Shown piece by piece: positions 19,101 to 27,417 of a DNA stretch of 64,000 nucleotides. The DNA lies in NCBI RefSeq assembly GCF_937888285.1, contig NZ_CALART010000024.1:1-64000 (forward strand), read 5' to 3'. The position numbers were made by a program, and so were the translations under genes. The stretch comes from an uncultured Aquimonas sp. Lineage in GTDB: Bacteria > Pseudomonadota > Gammaproteobacteria > Xanthomonadales > Xanthomonadaceae. Every line of letters starts with the position of its first letter. The first letter of the stretch is position 1. The notes beneath the pieces are model-generated. The model searched no databases. It saw only the letters and a list, made by a program, of their open reading frames with translations, and was not told the DNA's origin.

Positions 19101-19453
19101 CCAGCTCGGGCGGCGACGCCTTGCCCTACTACTTCCGCAAGATGGGTCTGGGCCCGATCATCGGCACCCGTACCTGGGGTGGGCTGATCGGCATCAGCGG
19201 CAATCCGCGCCTGGCCGACGGCGGCGCGATTCTGGCTGCGACCTTCCGCTTCATGGACACCGACGGCCGCTGGGCGGTGGAGGACGAAGGCGTGGCGCCG
19301 GATATCGAGGTCATTGATCGTCCCGAGCAGATCGCCGCCGGCCGCGACCCCAGCCTGGAGCGCGGCGTGGCCGAGCTGCTGCGCGCGCTGGAAGCCAATC
19401 CGCCCAAGCGCGTCGAGGCGCCACCGGCGCCGACGCAGTTCCCGCGGATGTAA
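16190..19453 (+). CDS. Tricorn-type S41 family peptidase
   Basis: Large protease of 1087 residues with a signal peptide (cleavage near GQASA), so periplasmic. The N-terminal half is a series of beta-propeller repeats with the TolB/WD40-like S-P-D-G-x-x-I/V-A-F pattern (LYPKFSPDGTQIAF, VSWSPDGRFVAYLS, others). A PDZ-like segment follows and then an S41 core with GLSSSGGDALPYYF, carrying the nucleophilic Ser. An AGHVYVE motif in the C1 region likely holds the catalytic His. In tricorn enzymes the propellers gate and hold peptides for degradation. Full length for the family. Confidence 0.92.
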   Translation: MAPSILSRALRASLVLAGFAAAGQASAETKLLRFPDVHGERVAFVYAGDIYIASTQGGLAQRLTSHPGRELYPKFSPDGTQIAFSAEYNGTRQVFVMPAAGGEPRQLTWYNDVGPMPPRGGTDNRVLDWTPDGQHVVVRMNRVPYDERSGRPYLVPVAGGMEQPLAIPESGGGMLSPDGTQFVYTPIDRDFRAWKRYRGGRAQEVWTYDLVNNTSRQLTNHPATDHQPMWIGDTIYFVSDRNYTLNLYAMPASGGEPQQLTRFTDFDILWPSAGPDSLVFENGGALWQFLPASGETRQIPITVRADFPETQPRFVDASKNIESFDLSHDGKRALFGARGEVFSVPAKHGEARNLTRTPDAREHSVSWSPDGRFVAYLSDASGEYELYVQAQDGSSPARRVTTDGDIWRFAPSWSPDGRHFVYGDKRQRLRLVNAETGATAEIDSSVQEDITQYSWAPDSRFVAYVKTGGSRNGSIWLYSLDSSSTQQLTPDETSEFAPTFDPEGRYLYFLSNRDFNLGFSAYEFNYLYQNATRIYAATLAADGPVLYAPKSDEVAPRSAAEARSGNSNGSGKAEAKRLRIDVPGFNQRVLALKAPAGNYQGLSANAKGVFFVAGNGQGPGELRYLGLEDEQPKSVAGQISGYTLAAGGGHLLLRRGERFAIVEAKPEVDFEAGALKLDGLQLRVDPKREWAQQYADAWRILRDWFYDPGMHGQDWAAIRDRYATLLPHVASRADLDYLLTELAGETNAGHVYVERGDEPQVPRRAGGLLGADLRSHESGYFQVGRIFAGENWNPALRSPLTEAHANVREGEFILAIDNVSTREVANVYQLLEGKGDRTVSLRVNTRPEEAGARSVRVQTLTSEQGLRYKDWVDARRRLAAELSGGRVGYIHLPNTAVDGNRELHRGMLAYAHMDALIIDDRYNGGGFIPDRMIELLSRQPLNFWKRRGLEPNPTPLLHHAGPKVMLANGLSSSGGDALPYYFRKMGLGPIIGTRTWGGLIGISGNPRLADGGAILAATFRFMDTDGRWAVEDEGVAPDIEVIDRPEQIAAGRDPSLERGVAELLRALEANPPKRVEAPPAPTQFPRM

Positions 19454-19461
19454 TGCCTCGT

Positions 19462-19487
19462 CGCGGGCGCTCGCAAGGGCGCCCGCG
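19462..19487. terminator. Hairpin after the tricorn protease gene
   Basis: Nine-base perfect stem CGCGGGCGC / GCGCCCGCG with an 8-base loop, 9 bases after the stop codon. There is no T-run, so termination is uncertain. Confidence 0.4.
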
Positions 19488-19649
19488 CATGCCGTGCACG
19501 GGCGCTGTTCCAGTGCGGCACAGACGCAGACGCGCTGCCGCCACGGGCGTTCAGAGGCGGCCGCAGCAGGCGGCGGGTTTTCACAGGCTCCCATTGATGC
19601 CGGTGCGGCGCTGGTCGCCCCCACGCGCCACACCGTGCCAACCGGCAGA

Positions 19650-19678
19650 TCGGCAGGCCGGTTCTGCGCCGCTATGAT
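19650..19678 (+). promoter_or_regulatory. Putative sigma-70 promoter of the M16 peptidase gene
   Basis: TCGGCA (four of six -35 matches), a 17-base spacer, then TATGAT (five of six -10 matches) at 19673-19678. The predicted start of transcription would lie about 27 bases before the ATG at 19712. Confidence 0.45.
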
Positions 19679-19711
19679 CGCGATCCCTTATCCATGGATC
19701 CGGAGCAGCCC

Positions 19712-22603
19712 ATGCGCCTGCCTTCCACCAAGCCGCTGGCGGTTGCGCTTCTTGGCGCCCTGCTGGGCGTCTCGCTTGTCGCCTGCACGCCCGCCGAGCG
19801 CGTGCGCAGCGACGCCGCCAGCGCACCCGCAGCGGCGGAGATCGCACTGCCGGTCGATATCGCCTACGAGACCTTCACCCTGCCCAATGGTCTGCGTGTG
19901 GTGGTCCACACCGATCGCAAGGCGCCGATCGTCGCGGTCAATGTCTGGTACCACGTCGGCAGCAAGGACGAGCCGGCCGGCAAGACCGGCTTCGCGCATT
20001 TGTTCGAGCACCTGATGTTCCAGGGCTCGGAGAACTACCGCGGCGAGTTCTTCGAACCTTTCGAGCAGGTCGGCGCCACCGGCCAGAACGGCACCACCAA
20101 CACCGACCGCACCAACTATTTCCAGAACGTGCCGACCACCGCACTCGACATGGCGCTGTGGATGGAATCCGACCGCATGGGCCACTTCCTCGGTGCCATC
20201 GACCAGGCCCTGCTCGACGAGCAGCGCGGCGTGGTGCAGAACGAGAAGCGCCAGGGCGAAAACCAGCCCTATGGTCAGGCCTGGGAGCGCCTGTCCAAGG
20301 CCATGTATCCGGAAGGCCACCCCTACAGCTGGAGCGTGATCGGCTCGATGGCCGATCTCAACGCTGCCACGCTCGATGACGTTCGCAACTGGTTCCGCAC
20401 CTGGTACGGCCCGAACAATGCGGTGCTGGTGCTGGCCGGCGACATCGACGTCGAAACCGCGCGCGAGAAGGTCACGCGCTACTTCGGCGACATCCCGCCC
20501 GGCCCGGTCACCACCCAGCCCAAGGTCGATGTCGCCAAGCGCGAGGCTTCGACCCGCGAAGTGCTGCCCGACCGCGTGCCGCAGACCCGCGTCTATCGCG
20601 CCTGGAATGTGGCCGAGGCCACTGATGCCGATTCCGACCGCCTGCAGCTGATCACCCAGATGCTGGGCGGCAGCCGCAGCTCGCGGCTGGATCGGCGACT
20701 CGTCCATGGCGACCAGCTCGCCGACAGCGTGTCGAGCTTCCTGCTGCAGGGTCAGCTCGGCAGCCGCCTGCTGGTCTTCGTCGACGTCAAGCAGGGTGTC
20801 GAGGTCGAAACCGTCGAGCGCGTGCTCGATGAGGAGATCACGCGCCTGCTGGACGAGGGCATCAGCGCCGAGGAGCTGGCGCAGGCGCGCACCGTGTTCG
20901 AGGCGCGCTTCATTCGCGGCATCGAGCGTGTGGGCGGCTTTGGCGGCAAGTCCGATGTGCTGGCGCAGTGCACGGTCTACACCGGCAACCCGGGCTGCTT
21001 CCGCGACAGCATGCGCACGATCCTGGCCGCCACGCCGGTCGAGCTGCAGGCCACCGCGCAGCGCTGGCTGTCCAGCGGTGACCACACCCTGGTGGTGGTG
21101 CCGGGCGAGCGTCCGCCTTCGCCACCGGATGTGCGCAGCATCGATGCCGGTGAGGAAGCCCTCGCCCTGGTCGAGCCGACACCGGCACCCGGCCTGCGCG
21201 CGCTCGACGCGGGCGTGGACCGTTCGACCGGCGTGCCGCAGACCACCGAGTTCCCCAAGCTGAGCTTCCCCGCGCTGGAGCGCGCGACCCTGTCGAACGG
21301 CGTGCAGGTGGTGCTGGCGCAGCGCCATGACGTGCCGGTGGTGCAGCTTGGCATCGAGTTCCGCGGCGGCTACACCTTGGACCAGGGCCGCACCTTGGGT
21401 ACCGCCGGTTTCACCATGGGCATGCTCGATGAGGGCGCGGGCGAGCTGGATGCTCTGGCCTTCGGCGCCCGCGCGGAATCCTTGGGCGCCAACATCGGCT
21501 CGGGCGCGGGTCTCGATGGCGCCAGCATCTCGCTGTCGGCCCTGCGCGAGAACCTGGATCCCTCGCTGGCCCTGCTGGCCGACACCCTGCTGCGGCCGCG
21601 CTTCGACGCCGCCGACATCGAGCGCGTGCGGCAGAGCTGGATCGCCGGCATCCGCCAGGAGAAGGCGCGGCCGAACGCGATTCCGCTGCGGATCCTGCCG
21701 CCGGTGCTGTTCGGCGCGGGCCACCCGTATGCGATTCCCTTCAGCGGCAGCGGCACCGAGGAGTCGATCGCCGCGCTGACCCGTGAGGAACTGCTGGCCT
21801 TCCATCGCGAGCAGACCCATCCGGGCCTGGCCACGATCGTCGCGGTCGGTGCGATCACGCTCGACGAGCTGATGCCGCTGCTCGAGAAGCACCTCGCCGA
21901 TTGGAAGGCCGACGGCCCCGCACCTGCGGTGCCCGCACTCGCCGAAGTGGCGCTGCCGCAGGGCCAGCGCGTGTTCCTGGTCGACCAGCCCGGCGCGATC
22001 CAGGCCAACATCCTCGCCGGCCAGCTGGTGGCGCCGACCAAGGACCCGCGCTCGATCGAGTTCGACGTCGCCAACGGCGTGCTCGGCGGCACCTTCTCCT
22101 CGCGCCTCAACATGAACCTGCGCGAGGACAAGAGCTGGTCCTACGGCAGCTACAGCTTCGTGCCGGCAGCGCTGGGCCAGCGTCCGTGGATCGTCTCGGC
22201 ACCGGTGCAGATCGACCGCACGGTCGAGTCCATCGCCGAGATCAAGCGCGAGCTGCGCGAGTTCACCGGCGCGCGGCCGGCCAGCGCCGACGAGGTCGAG
22301 AAGATCAAGGCCCGCAACGTGCGCGCCCTGCCGGGCTCGTTCGAAAGCGCGGGCGCGGTGCTCGGCCAGATCAGCGGCATCCTGCGCTACGACCGCCCGG
22401 ACGACTGGCCGCTGCGGTACCAGGCCCTCCAGGAATCGATGAGCCTCGACCAGGTCCGCGCTGCTGCCGGCGTGATCCAGCCCGAGGCCCTGACCTGGGT
22501 GATCGTCGGCGACCTCGCCAAGATCGAGCAGCCCGTCCGCGAACTGTTCGGCGCCTCGGTGCCGGTGCAGGTGCTGGATGCGGATGGGGAGCTGGTGGAG
22601 TGA
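19712..22603 (+). CDS. M16 family zinc metallopeptidase, two-domain lipoprotein
   Basis: Insulinase/pitrilysin-type peptidase of 963 residues. It has a lipoprotein signal with lipobox SLVAC (Cys25) and the inverted zinc motif H-x-x-E-H at residues 96-100 (HLFEH), followed by the distal Glu region with VVQNEKRQ. A second M16 domain in the C-terminal half lacks HxxEH, as is usual for the non-catalytic half of two-domain M16 enzymes. The ATG at 19712 was preferred to one 18 bases upstream because a GGAG Shine-Dalgarno precedes it and the lipobox then sits at normal distance. It probably digests peptides in the periplasm, as may the tricorn enzyme next door. Confidence 0.9.
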   Translation: MRLPSTKPLAVALLGALLGVSLVACTPAERVRSDAASAPAAAEIALPVDIAYETFTLPNGLRVVVHTDRKAPIVAVNVWYHVGSKDEPAGKTGFAHLFEHLMFQGSENYRGEFFEPFEQVGATGQNGTTNTDRTNYFQNVPTTALDMALWMESDRMGHFLGAIDQALLDEQRGVVQNEKRQGENQPYGQAWERLSKAMYPEGHPYSWSVIGSMADLNAATLDDVRNWFRTWYGPNNAVLVLAGDIDVETAREKVTRYFGDIPPGPVTTQPKVDVAKREASTREVLPDRVPQTRVYRAWNVAEATDADSDRLQLITQMLGGSRSSRLDRRLVHGDQLADSVSSFLLQGQLGSRLLVFVDVKQGVEVETVERVLDEEITRLLDEGISAEELAQARTVFEARFIRGIERVGGFGGKSDVLAQCTVYTGNPGCFRDSMRTILAATPVELQATAQRWLSSGDHTLVVVPGERPPSPPDVRSIDAGEEALALVEPTPAPGLRALDAGVDRSTGVPQTTEFPKLSFPALERATLSNGVQVVLAQRHDVPVVQLGIEFRGGYTLDQGRTLGTAGFTMGMLDEGAGELDALAFGARAESLGANIGSGAGLDGASISLSALRENLDPSLALLADTLLRPRFDAADIERVRQSWIAGIRQEKARPNAIPLRILPPVLFGAGHPYAIPFSGSGTEESIAALTREELLAFHREQTHPGLATIVAVGAITLDELMPLLEKHLADWKADGPAPAVPALAEVALPQGQRVFLVDQPGAIQANILAGQLVAPTKDPRSIEFDVANGVLGGTFSSRLNMNLREDKSWSYGSYSFVPAALGQRPWIVSAPVQIDRTVESIAEIKRELREFTGARPASADEVEKIKARNVRALPGSFESAGAVLGQISGILRYDRPDDWPLRYQALQESMSLDQVRAAAGVIQPEALTWVIVGDLAKIEQPVRELFGASVPVQVLDADGELVE

Positions 22604-22638
22604 GGCCCGTCGCCTGAGCGAGCCACCAAGCTGCTGCA

Positions 22639-22678
22639 AACCCGAACGCCGCCGGAGAGATTCGGCGGCGTTCGGGTT
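22639..22678. terminator. Strong bidirectional terminator between convergent genes
   Basis: A perfect 15-base stem (22639-22653 with 22664-22678) around a 10-base loop, rich in G+C at its base. The AAC/GTT ends give a weak A/T flank on both sides. It lies between the convergent M16 peptidase and the secreted repeat protein. Confidence 0.75.
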
Positions 22679-22770
22679 GACTGACGATGTTGTCGACAGC
22701 CGAGCACAAAGATGTGATCCAGTCAGCGTTGAGCCGCAATGCGTCGCGCCCTGAGAGGGGCGTTGGCACA

Positions 22771-25164
22771 TCAACGCTGGCCGATCTCGTCACCCTCAAA
22801 GCCTGAGCGGAACAACGGCAAATCGATCAGTGCCAAATGTGAAGCGGGTTCGCCTGCGCCATTGCCGAAGAACCCGGCGACGATGGCCCCGCTTGGAGTG
22901 CTTTGAATGTCGTAGACCGCTTCAAAGATCTTGCCCTGACCAACCGGAACTCGCGAAGGCGCCCAGCGGCCTTGATCGAAGATGGCGGTTCGCGGGCTCG
23001 ATAGTTCCAGACCATTAGGCCCCTGGATATTGGAGAACCCTCCGCCGATCAGAAGTTGCGTTCCCCTGATCTGCAGTGCTGTTACGAAGCCATCCACGCC
23101 TTGGTCTGGACCGCCCACCGGGCGCCACTCAGAACCTGTCCAAAGCGCGACGTTGCGTACCGCTATGGCGGACGGGTCTCCGGTGTTTGCCTCGTAGAAG
23201 TTGCCGCCCACGTACAGACCCTCGGGGCTCGCCTGCAGCGCCAACGCGTATGCCGGGCCGCTAGGCGTATTGCGTATGAGCGCGACCCCTGAGCCCGTGC
23301 CGGAGCCCAGGCGTTCCCATCGGACACCGTTCCAACTAGCAATACCTCGCGCCTCTATCGCTCCGGACGGATCTGACGCGAAATGGAAGTTGCCGCTCAC
23401 GTACAACCTTTCATCAAAATGCTCTAGCGCCTCGACGGTGCCTTGAACGCCGTTCATCACGCCTGATCCAAAGATCGTCCAGCCATCAGCTTCAAAGCGC
23501 GCCAAAGACCGCGCCTCGACAACGGAACCGGCGACGCTCACCCGGCCGAATGTTCCTCCTACCACCAGGCCGTCACCGTCTTGCAGCAGCGCTCGAACGA
23601 TCCCATCCGTCCCCACGCCTGGTCCGAGTGGCGCAAGACTGGAGCCATTCCAGACCGCGAGCCGCGCGGATGGCGTTCGCTGGTCTCCGTGCTCGATCAT
23701 GGTGAAGGCGCCGCCCATGACAAGCGTTTGGCCACGCGATGCAAAGGCGAGTACCGGGCCGTCAAGGCCGGTACCGTCCGGTCCAAGTGCACGCCAGCGG
23801 CTCCCATCGTGGCGCGCGACGCCTCCGGCAGCTACGCCGCCAATCGTGCTGAAGACACCGCCAGCAAACAGTTCACCGAGGTGCTCGTAGAGCTCGAGTA
23901 TGGCGCCGTTCGCGCCACCACCCGCCGAGGTGCCAAGGGCTGCCCAGCCATCGCGGTTCAATAGCGCCACGTGGTTGACGATTCTTGGAGGCGCACCACC
24001 CGTCCATCCAAACTCCCCGCCGATGAGGTAGCCCGCGCTGGATGTGGCGAGTGTGCGGACCTCGGAGGCACCTCCACCGATCGGTTGCGGTGATGCGGGC
24101 TCCCACGTACTGCCGATCCAGCGGGCGAGCTTTGGACTCGCTGCAGTGCCCGCGATGCTGAAACGTCCGCCAGCGAGCAAGCTCGCGGCGCTCGAATGCA
24201 GGGCCAGGACCCGACCGTCAAGACCTGCGCCTACAGCGCTCCATTGGCTACCATCCCATCTGGCAATGTTGCGGACCTCGACCGGGTTGGCGGCCCCGGC
24301 ATCCACCGTGGAAAACTCCCCACCCAGGTACAGGGCTCCGGCGTGGACGGCGAGGCTGAGCGCCAGCACGCTTGATTCGCCCCCTAGAGCGCCACCGCCC
24401 TCGGTGCCGACAACGCGCCATGCGCTGTTGCTCCAGCGTGCAACGCGACGGGTTCCGGTGGGGCGGTGGCCGTTGATGGGAAGCATGTTCAGTATCCCAG
24501 CGATATGAACTTCCCCTTGGAAAACCGCTATCGCGTCAACCCGGCCATACCAGCTGCCTGCCCCAGGCGCGATAGGCGCGAACGACGCTCCGTTCCACAG
24601 CGCGATGTTGCTGAACGGCTCGCCGTTAGCCTTCGCGTCGAATTCTCCTGCGAGATACAGGCCCGCTTGCGTCGATAGCAGAGCGTTGACCGTCACAGCC
24701 TCTATTTCGCTTTCCCCTTCCAATCGATGCCAGGTGGCGCCATCCCAGATGGCTATCTGCTGCACGATCAGCGAGCTGTCGTCACCCGACATGGCCTTGC
24801 CGAAGTTGCCTGCGGCCACGAGCGTGCCCTCGTGGATCACCAAGGCGTTCACAGGGGCGTTGACGCCGTTGGACGAACGGCTGCCCAGCGCCGACCAGGT
24901 TTGTGTTTCGGGATCAAAGCGCGCGATGTTGTTGACACTGACATCACCGCATAAGCTGAAGTGGCCGCCGACATAAATGTCACCGTCTGGTGCTTCCACC
25001 AGCGCGTTGACCGGCCCATTGCAGCCGGCACCCAGCGCCAGTGAAGACGCTGAGCCGGCACGGTCGAGACCGGAAACGGGCTCAGCCGTCGCAAGCCCGC
25101 AGGCAAACCAGAGACAGACCGGCCCAAGCGCTGGCCGCAGTAGTGAGGAACGCAGAATATTCAT
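22771..25164 (-). CDS. Secreted beta-propeller-like repeat protein
   Basis: 797 residues with a signal peptide (cleavage near LATAEP). The body is built from about nine or ten repeats of 65-80 residues, each with a pattern like IARWDGSQWSAVG followed by LYLGGEFS or LLAGGRFS, i.e. a measured-quantity style repeat also found in Rax2-like (cortical polarity marker) proteins. The last residues (LFRSGFEGDE) resemble the short F-R-x-G-F-E tail seen on many secreted proteins of related bacteria. Surface or extracellular location is likely. No enzymatic motif was found. Codon use and G+C look somewhat more relaxed than in the flanking genes. Confidence 0.65.
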   Translation of the reverse strand: MNILRSSLLRPALGPVCLWFACGLATAEPVSGLDRAGSASSLALGAGCNGPVNALVEAPDGDIYVGGHFSLCGDVSVNNIARFDPETQTWSALGSRSSNGVNAPVNALVIHEGTLVAAGNFGKAMSGDDSSLIVQQIAIWDGATWHRLEGESEIEAVTVNALLSTQAGLYLAGEFDAKANGEPFSNIALWNGASFAPIAPGAGSWYGRVDAIAVFQGEVHIAGILNMLPINGHRPTGTRRVARWSNSAWRVVGTEGGGALGGESSVLALSLAVHAGALYLGGEFSTVDAGAANPVEVRNIARWDGSQWSAVGAGLDGRVLALHSSAASLLAGGRFSIAGTAASPKLARWIGSTWEPASPQPIGGGASEVRTLATSSAGYLIGGEFGWTGGAPPRIVNHVALLNRDGWAALGTSAGGGANGAILELYEHLGELFAGGVFSTIGGVAAGGVARHDGSRWRALGPDGTGLDGPVLAFASRGQTLVMGGAFTMIEHGDQRTPSARLAVWNGSSLAPLGPGVGTDGIVRALLQDGDGLVVGGTFGRVSVAGSVVEARSLARFEADGWTIFGSGVMNGVQGTVEALEHFDERLYVSGNFHFASDPSGAIEARGIASWNGVRWERLGSGTGSGVALIRNTPSGPAYALALQASPEGLYVGGNFYEANTGDPSAIAVRNVALWTGSEWRPVGGPDQGVDGFVTALQIRGTQLLIGGGFSNIQGPNGLELSSPRTAIFDQGRWAPSRVPVGQGKIFEAVYDIQSTPSGAIVAGFFGNGAGEPASHLALIDLPLFRSGFEGDEIGQR

Positions 25165-25429
25165 CGAAGCTCTTATTGGGGCGGAAGTCGGCCGGTACTC
25201 TAGGAAGCAATCCCGTCAGCGGCAACTGCGGAAGAACTCCCGCTGACCCGGGACCACACGCTGCCAGTTCTGACGGGTAGCGGGCAGGCCAGACGAGCCG
25301 AGACTGCGGGTCGCTATCTCTGGCTGGAGGCTGGGTACGCGCTTGCTGAACGGAGCATCCACGCTTGCCGCTGCGTGTGCGCCAGCGCTTGCTAGACTCC
25401 GCGCGATCAAGAACCCCGGAGCCCCAGCC

Positions 25430-25849
25430 ATGTCGCCTCGCATCCACGTTGCCCTTGCCGCCGCTCTCGTCGCCCTGCTGCCGGCCTGCACCTGGGTCAA
25501 GATCGAGCCCGAGGCCAAACAGATCCGGGTGGTGGATGCCAGTGCGGACATGAGCCGCTGCGGGCCGATGTTGAGCGAGATCAGCGTCAGCGTGCGCGAT
25601 CGCGTCGGCTTCGTTGACCGCAACGAGATCAAGGTGCGCGACGAGTTGGAGACGCTGGCGCGCAATCAGGCCGCGGGCGGCCAGGGCGATACGCTGAAGC
25701 CGCTGGCCGAGCCGATGAACGGCGAGCAGCGCTTTGGCACCTGGCGCTGCGGCGGCGGCACCCCGCCGCGGGCGCAGGCGACCCAGCGCGCCGCCGAGAC
25801 GCGGCCTTCGAACTTCGAGGAAGTCGAGGTGATTCCGCTGGAGGACTGA
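25430..25849 (+). CDS. DUF4156-type lipoprotein
   Basis: Lipoprotein of 139 residues: signal peptide with lipobox LLPAC (Cys20). The body (VVDASADMSRCGPMLSEIS, then RDELETLARNQAAGGQGDTL and GTWRC) fits the DUF4156 pattern of paired cysteines, related in outline to RcsF-like outer-membrane proteins. The ATG at 25430 is the start that places the lipobox correctly. A strong terminator follows. Function unknown. Confidence 0.7.
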   Translation: MSPRIHVALAAALVALLPACTWVKIEPEAKQIRVVDASADMSRCGPMLSEISVSVRDRVGFVDRNEIKVRDELETLARNQAAGGQGDTLKPLAEPMNGEQRFGTWRCGGGTPPRAQATQRAAETRPSNFEEVEVIPLED

Positions 25850-25872
25850 GTCCATCGACTTCGATGCACATG

Positions 25873-25897
25873 ACGGGCGCCTTCGGGCGCCCGTTTT
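25873..25897 (+). terminator. Rho-independent terminator of the DUF4156 gene
   Basis: ACGGGCGCC, a TTCG tetraloop, then GGCGCCCGT, with TTTT spanning the end of the stem: a textbook intrinsic terminator 23 bases after the stop codon. Confidence 0.9.
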
Positions 25898-26097
25898 CGT
25901 TGGCCTTTCGACCTCCTGCCGTCATCCTTGACGCGCGTTGGCGATCAGGCTGCAGGGTGCGGAGGGCGTGATGGGGGGCGGGCGTGGCGTCTGGTCAGGG
26001 GCTGGGGCGGGGGGGCGGTACATGCGCTGCGCTTATGTAACCTACGCGCGCAGGAGCCTAGCGCTTCGATGCGGGCAAGGCGTCTCTCGAGCCGTAG

Positions 26098-26122
26098 GGC
26101 GGATAAGCGCAGCGCATCCGCC
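26098..26122. repeat. Hairpin repeat of the GGCGGATAAGCGC type
   Basis: GGCGGAT (26098-26104) pairs with ATCCGCC (26116-26122) around AAGCGCAGCGC. Sequences of this form, preceded by GTA, are familiar as short dispersed repeats in many proteobacterial genomes (from memory). It lies in the 270-base gap between the DUF4156 gene and a convergent lipoprotein gene. Confidence 0.55.
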
Positions 26123-26169
26123 ATCCACTCTTGAGGGAGCGCTGGGATCGCGGGCGAAGTCCGCCCGCC

Positions 26170-26517
26170 TCAGTCCTGCATCCAGCCCTGGATGCGCGCT
26201 TCCGATTCGATGGCTTCGATATCGATCTGCAGCTGGCGCTGGCGCCGCTGCAGGGCGCCGGCCTGGTCTTCGCTGGCGCCGCGCAGCCGCTCGCCGATCT
26301 CGGCGAACTCCGCGCGCAGGCCGGCCAGTTCGGTGCCGAGCAGATGGGCTTCCTTGGCGGCGTCCTCGCTGCAGGTCGGGTCGGGCAGGCGGCGTTCGAG
26401 GCCGGCGCGCCACTGCGCCTGCGGGCTGCAGTCGCTCACTGGCGCAGGGGTTTCGGTACAAGCACCGAGCAGGAGCACGAGCAGGCTGGGGGCGATCTGG
26501 CGGAGGTCGGCGCGCAT
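26170..26517 (-). CDS. Small hypothetical lipoprotein with coiled-coil segment
   Basis: 115 residues. The N-terminus is a lipoprotein signal with lipobox LLGAC (Cys20). The rest is largely helical and charged (about residues 57-110, with many Glu, Arg, Gln), probably a coiled coil. Two further cysteines (in SDCSP and DPTCSE) could form a disulfide. It is divergent from the SDR gene, starting 67 bases away. Function unknown. Confidence 0.6.
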   Translation of the reverse strand: MRADLRQIAPSLLVLLLGACTETPAPVSDCSPQAQWRAGLERRLPDPTCSEDAAKEAHLLGTELAGLRAEFAEIGERLRGASEDQAGALQRRQRQLQIDIEAIESEARIQGWMQD

Positions 26518-26583
26518 GCGGGTTCTCGCGGCGGTAGTGGCCTGCGATTATGCCCGCCGGATTCCCTGCATCGAGGTCGTGGC

Positions 26584-27360
26584 ATGAGTGCATCGCGCTG
26601 GCGTCTGGACGGCCAGGTGGCCCTGATCACCGGCGCCAGCTGGGGCATCGGCCTGGCCTGCGCGCGCGAGCTGGGCGCGCTCGGCGCGCGCCTGCTGCTG
26701 GTGGCGCGCGAGGGCGAGCGGCTCGCCCAGGCGCAGGCCGAGCTGGAAGAGGACATCGGCGGACTGTCGTGCTCGACCTTCGCCGCCGATCTCGGGCAGC
26801 CGGAGGAGCGCATCGCCCTGTTCGACTGGATCGAGGACCGCGGCGAGGCGCTGTCGATCCTGGTCAACAACGCCGGCACCAATGACAGCCGCGCGGCGGT
26901 GGACTACGAGGACGCGCAGTGGCGGGCGATCGTCGAGCTGAACCTGGCCGCGCCCTTCGAGCTGTGCCGGCTGGCCTATCCGCTGCTGCGCCAGCATGCG
27001 CAGTCGAGCATCGTCAACATCGGCTCGGTGTCGGGCCTGAACCACGTGCGCACCGGCGCGCCCTACGGCATGAGCAAGGCCGGCCTGCACCAGCTCTCGC
27101 GCAATCTCGCCTGCGAATGGGCGGAGGACGGCATCCGCGTCAACACGGTCGCCCCCTGGTACATCCGCACGCGACGCACCTCGCCGAAGCTGGCGGATCC
27201 GGACTACCTCGATGAAGTCATCGAGCGCACGCCGATGCGGCGGGTGGGCGAGCCCGAGGAGGTCGCGGCTGCGGTGGCCTTCCTGTGCCTGCCGGCGGCG
27301 AGCTACATCACCGGGCAGTGTCTCGCCGTGGACGGCGGCTTCAGCCAGTACGGCTTCTGA
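26584..27360 (+). CDS. Short-chain dehydrogenase/reductase, tropinone reductase-like
   Basis: Classical SDR of 258 residues. Nucleotide-binding motif TGASWGIG (16-23), NNAG, the catalytic SVSG serine and Y161-x-x-x-K165 (YGMSKAG) are all visible, as is the C-terminal GQCLAVDGGFS. The W in the glycine motif and the NTVAPWYIRT segment are typical of the tropinone reductase-like subfamily of bacteria and plants. A cytoplasmic NAD(P)-dependent oxidoreductase of unknown substrate. It converges on the 568-residue lipoprotein gene. Confidence 0.88.
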   Translation: MSASRWRLDGQVALITGASWGIGLACARELGALGARLLLVAREGERLAQAQAELEEDIGGLSCSTFAADLGQPEERIALFDWIEDRGEALSILVNNAGTNDSRAAVDYEDAQWRAIVELNLAAPFELCRLAYPLLRQHAQSSIVNIGSVSGLNHVRTGAPYGMSKAGLHQLSRNLACEWAEDGIRVNTVAPWYIRTRRTSPKLADPDYLDEVIERTPMRRVGEPEEVAAAVAFLCLPAASYITGQCLAVDGGFSQYGF

Positions 27361-27417
27361 CCCGCGCGTGCAGCGCGCAGCGATCGAACGACCGCTGCGC
27401 GCCGCGTGCACGTGACC

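Noticed and set aside
16046..22774. Frames of 1195 and 1028 codons antisense to the tricorn and M16 protease genes
   Set aside because: They mirror clear protease genes and have no domain; produced by codon bias.
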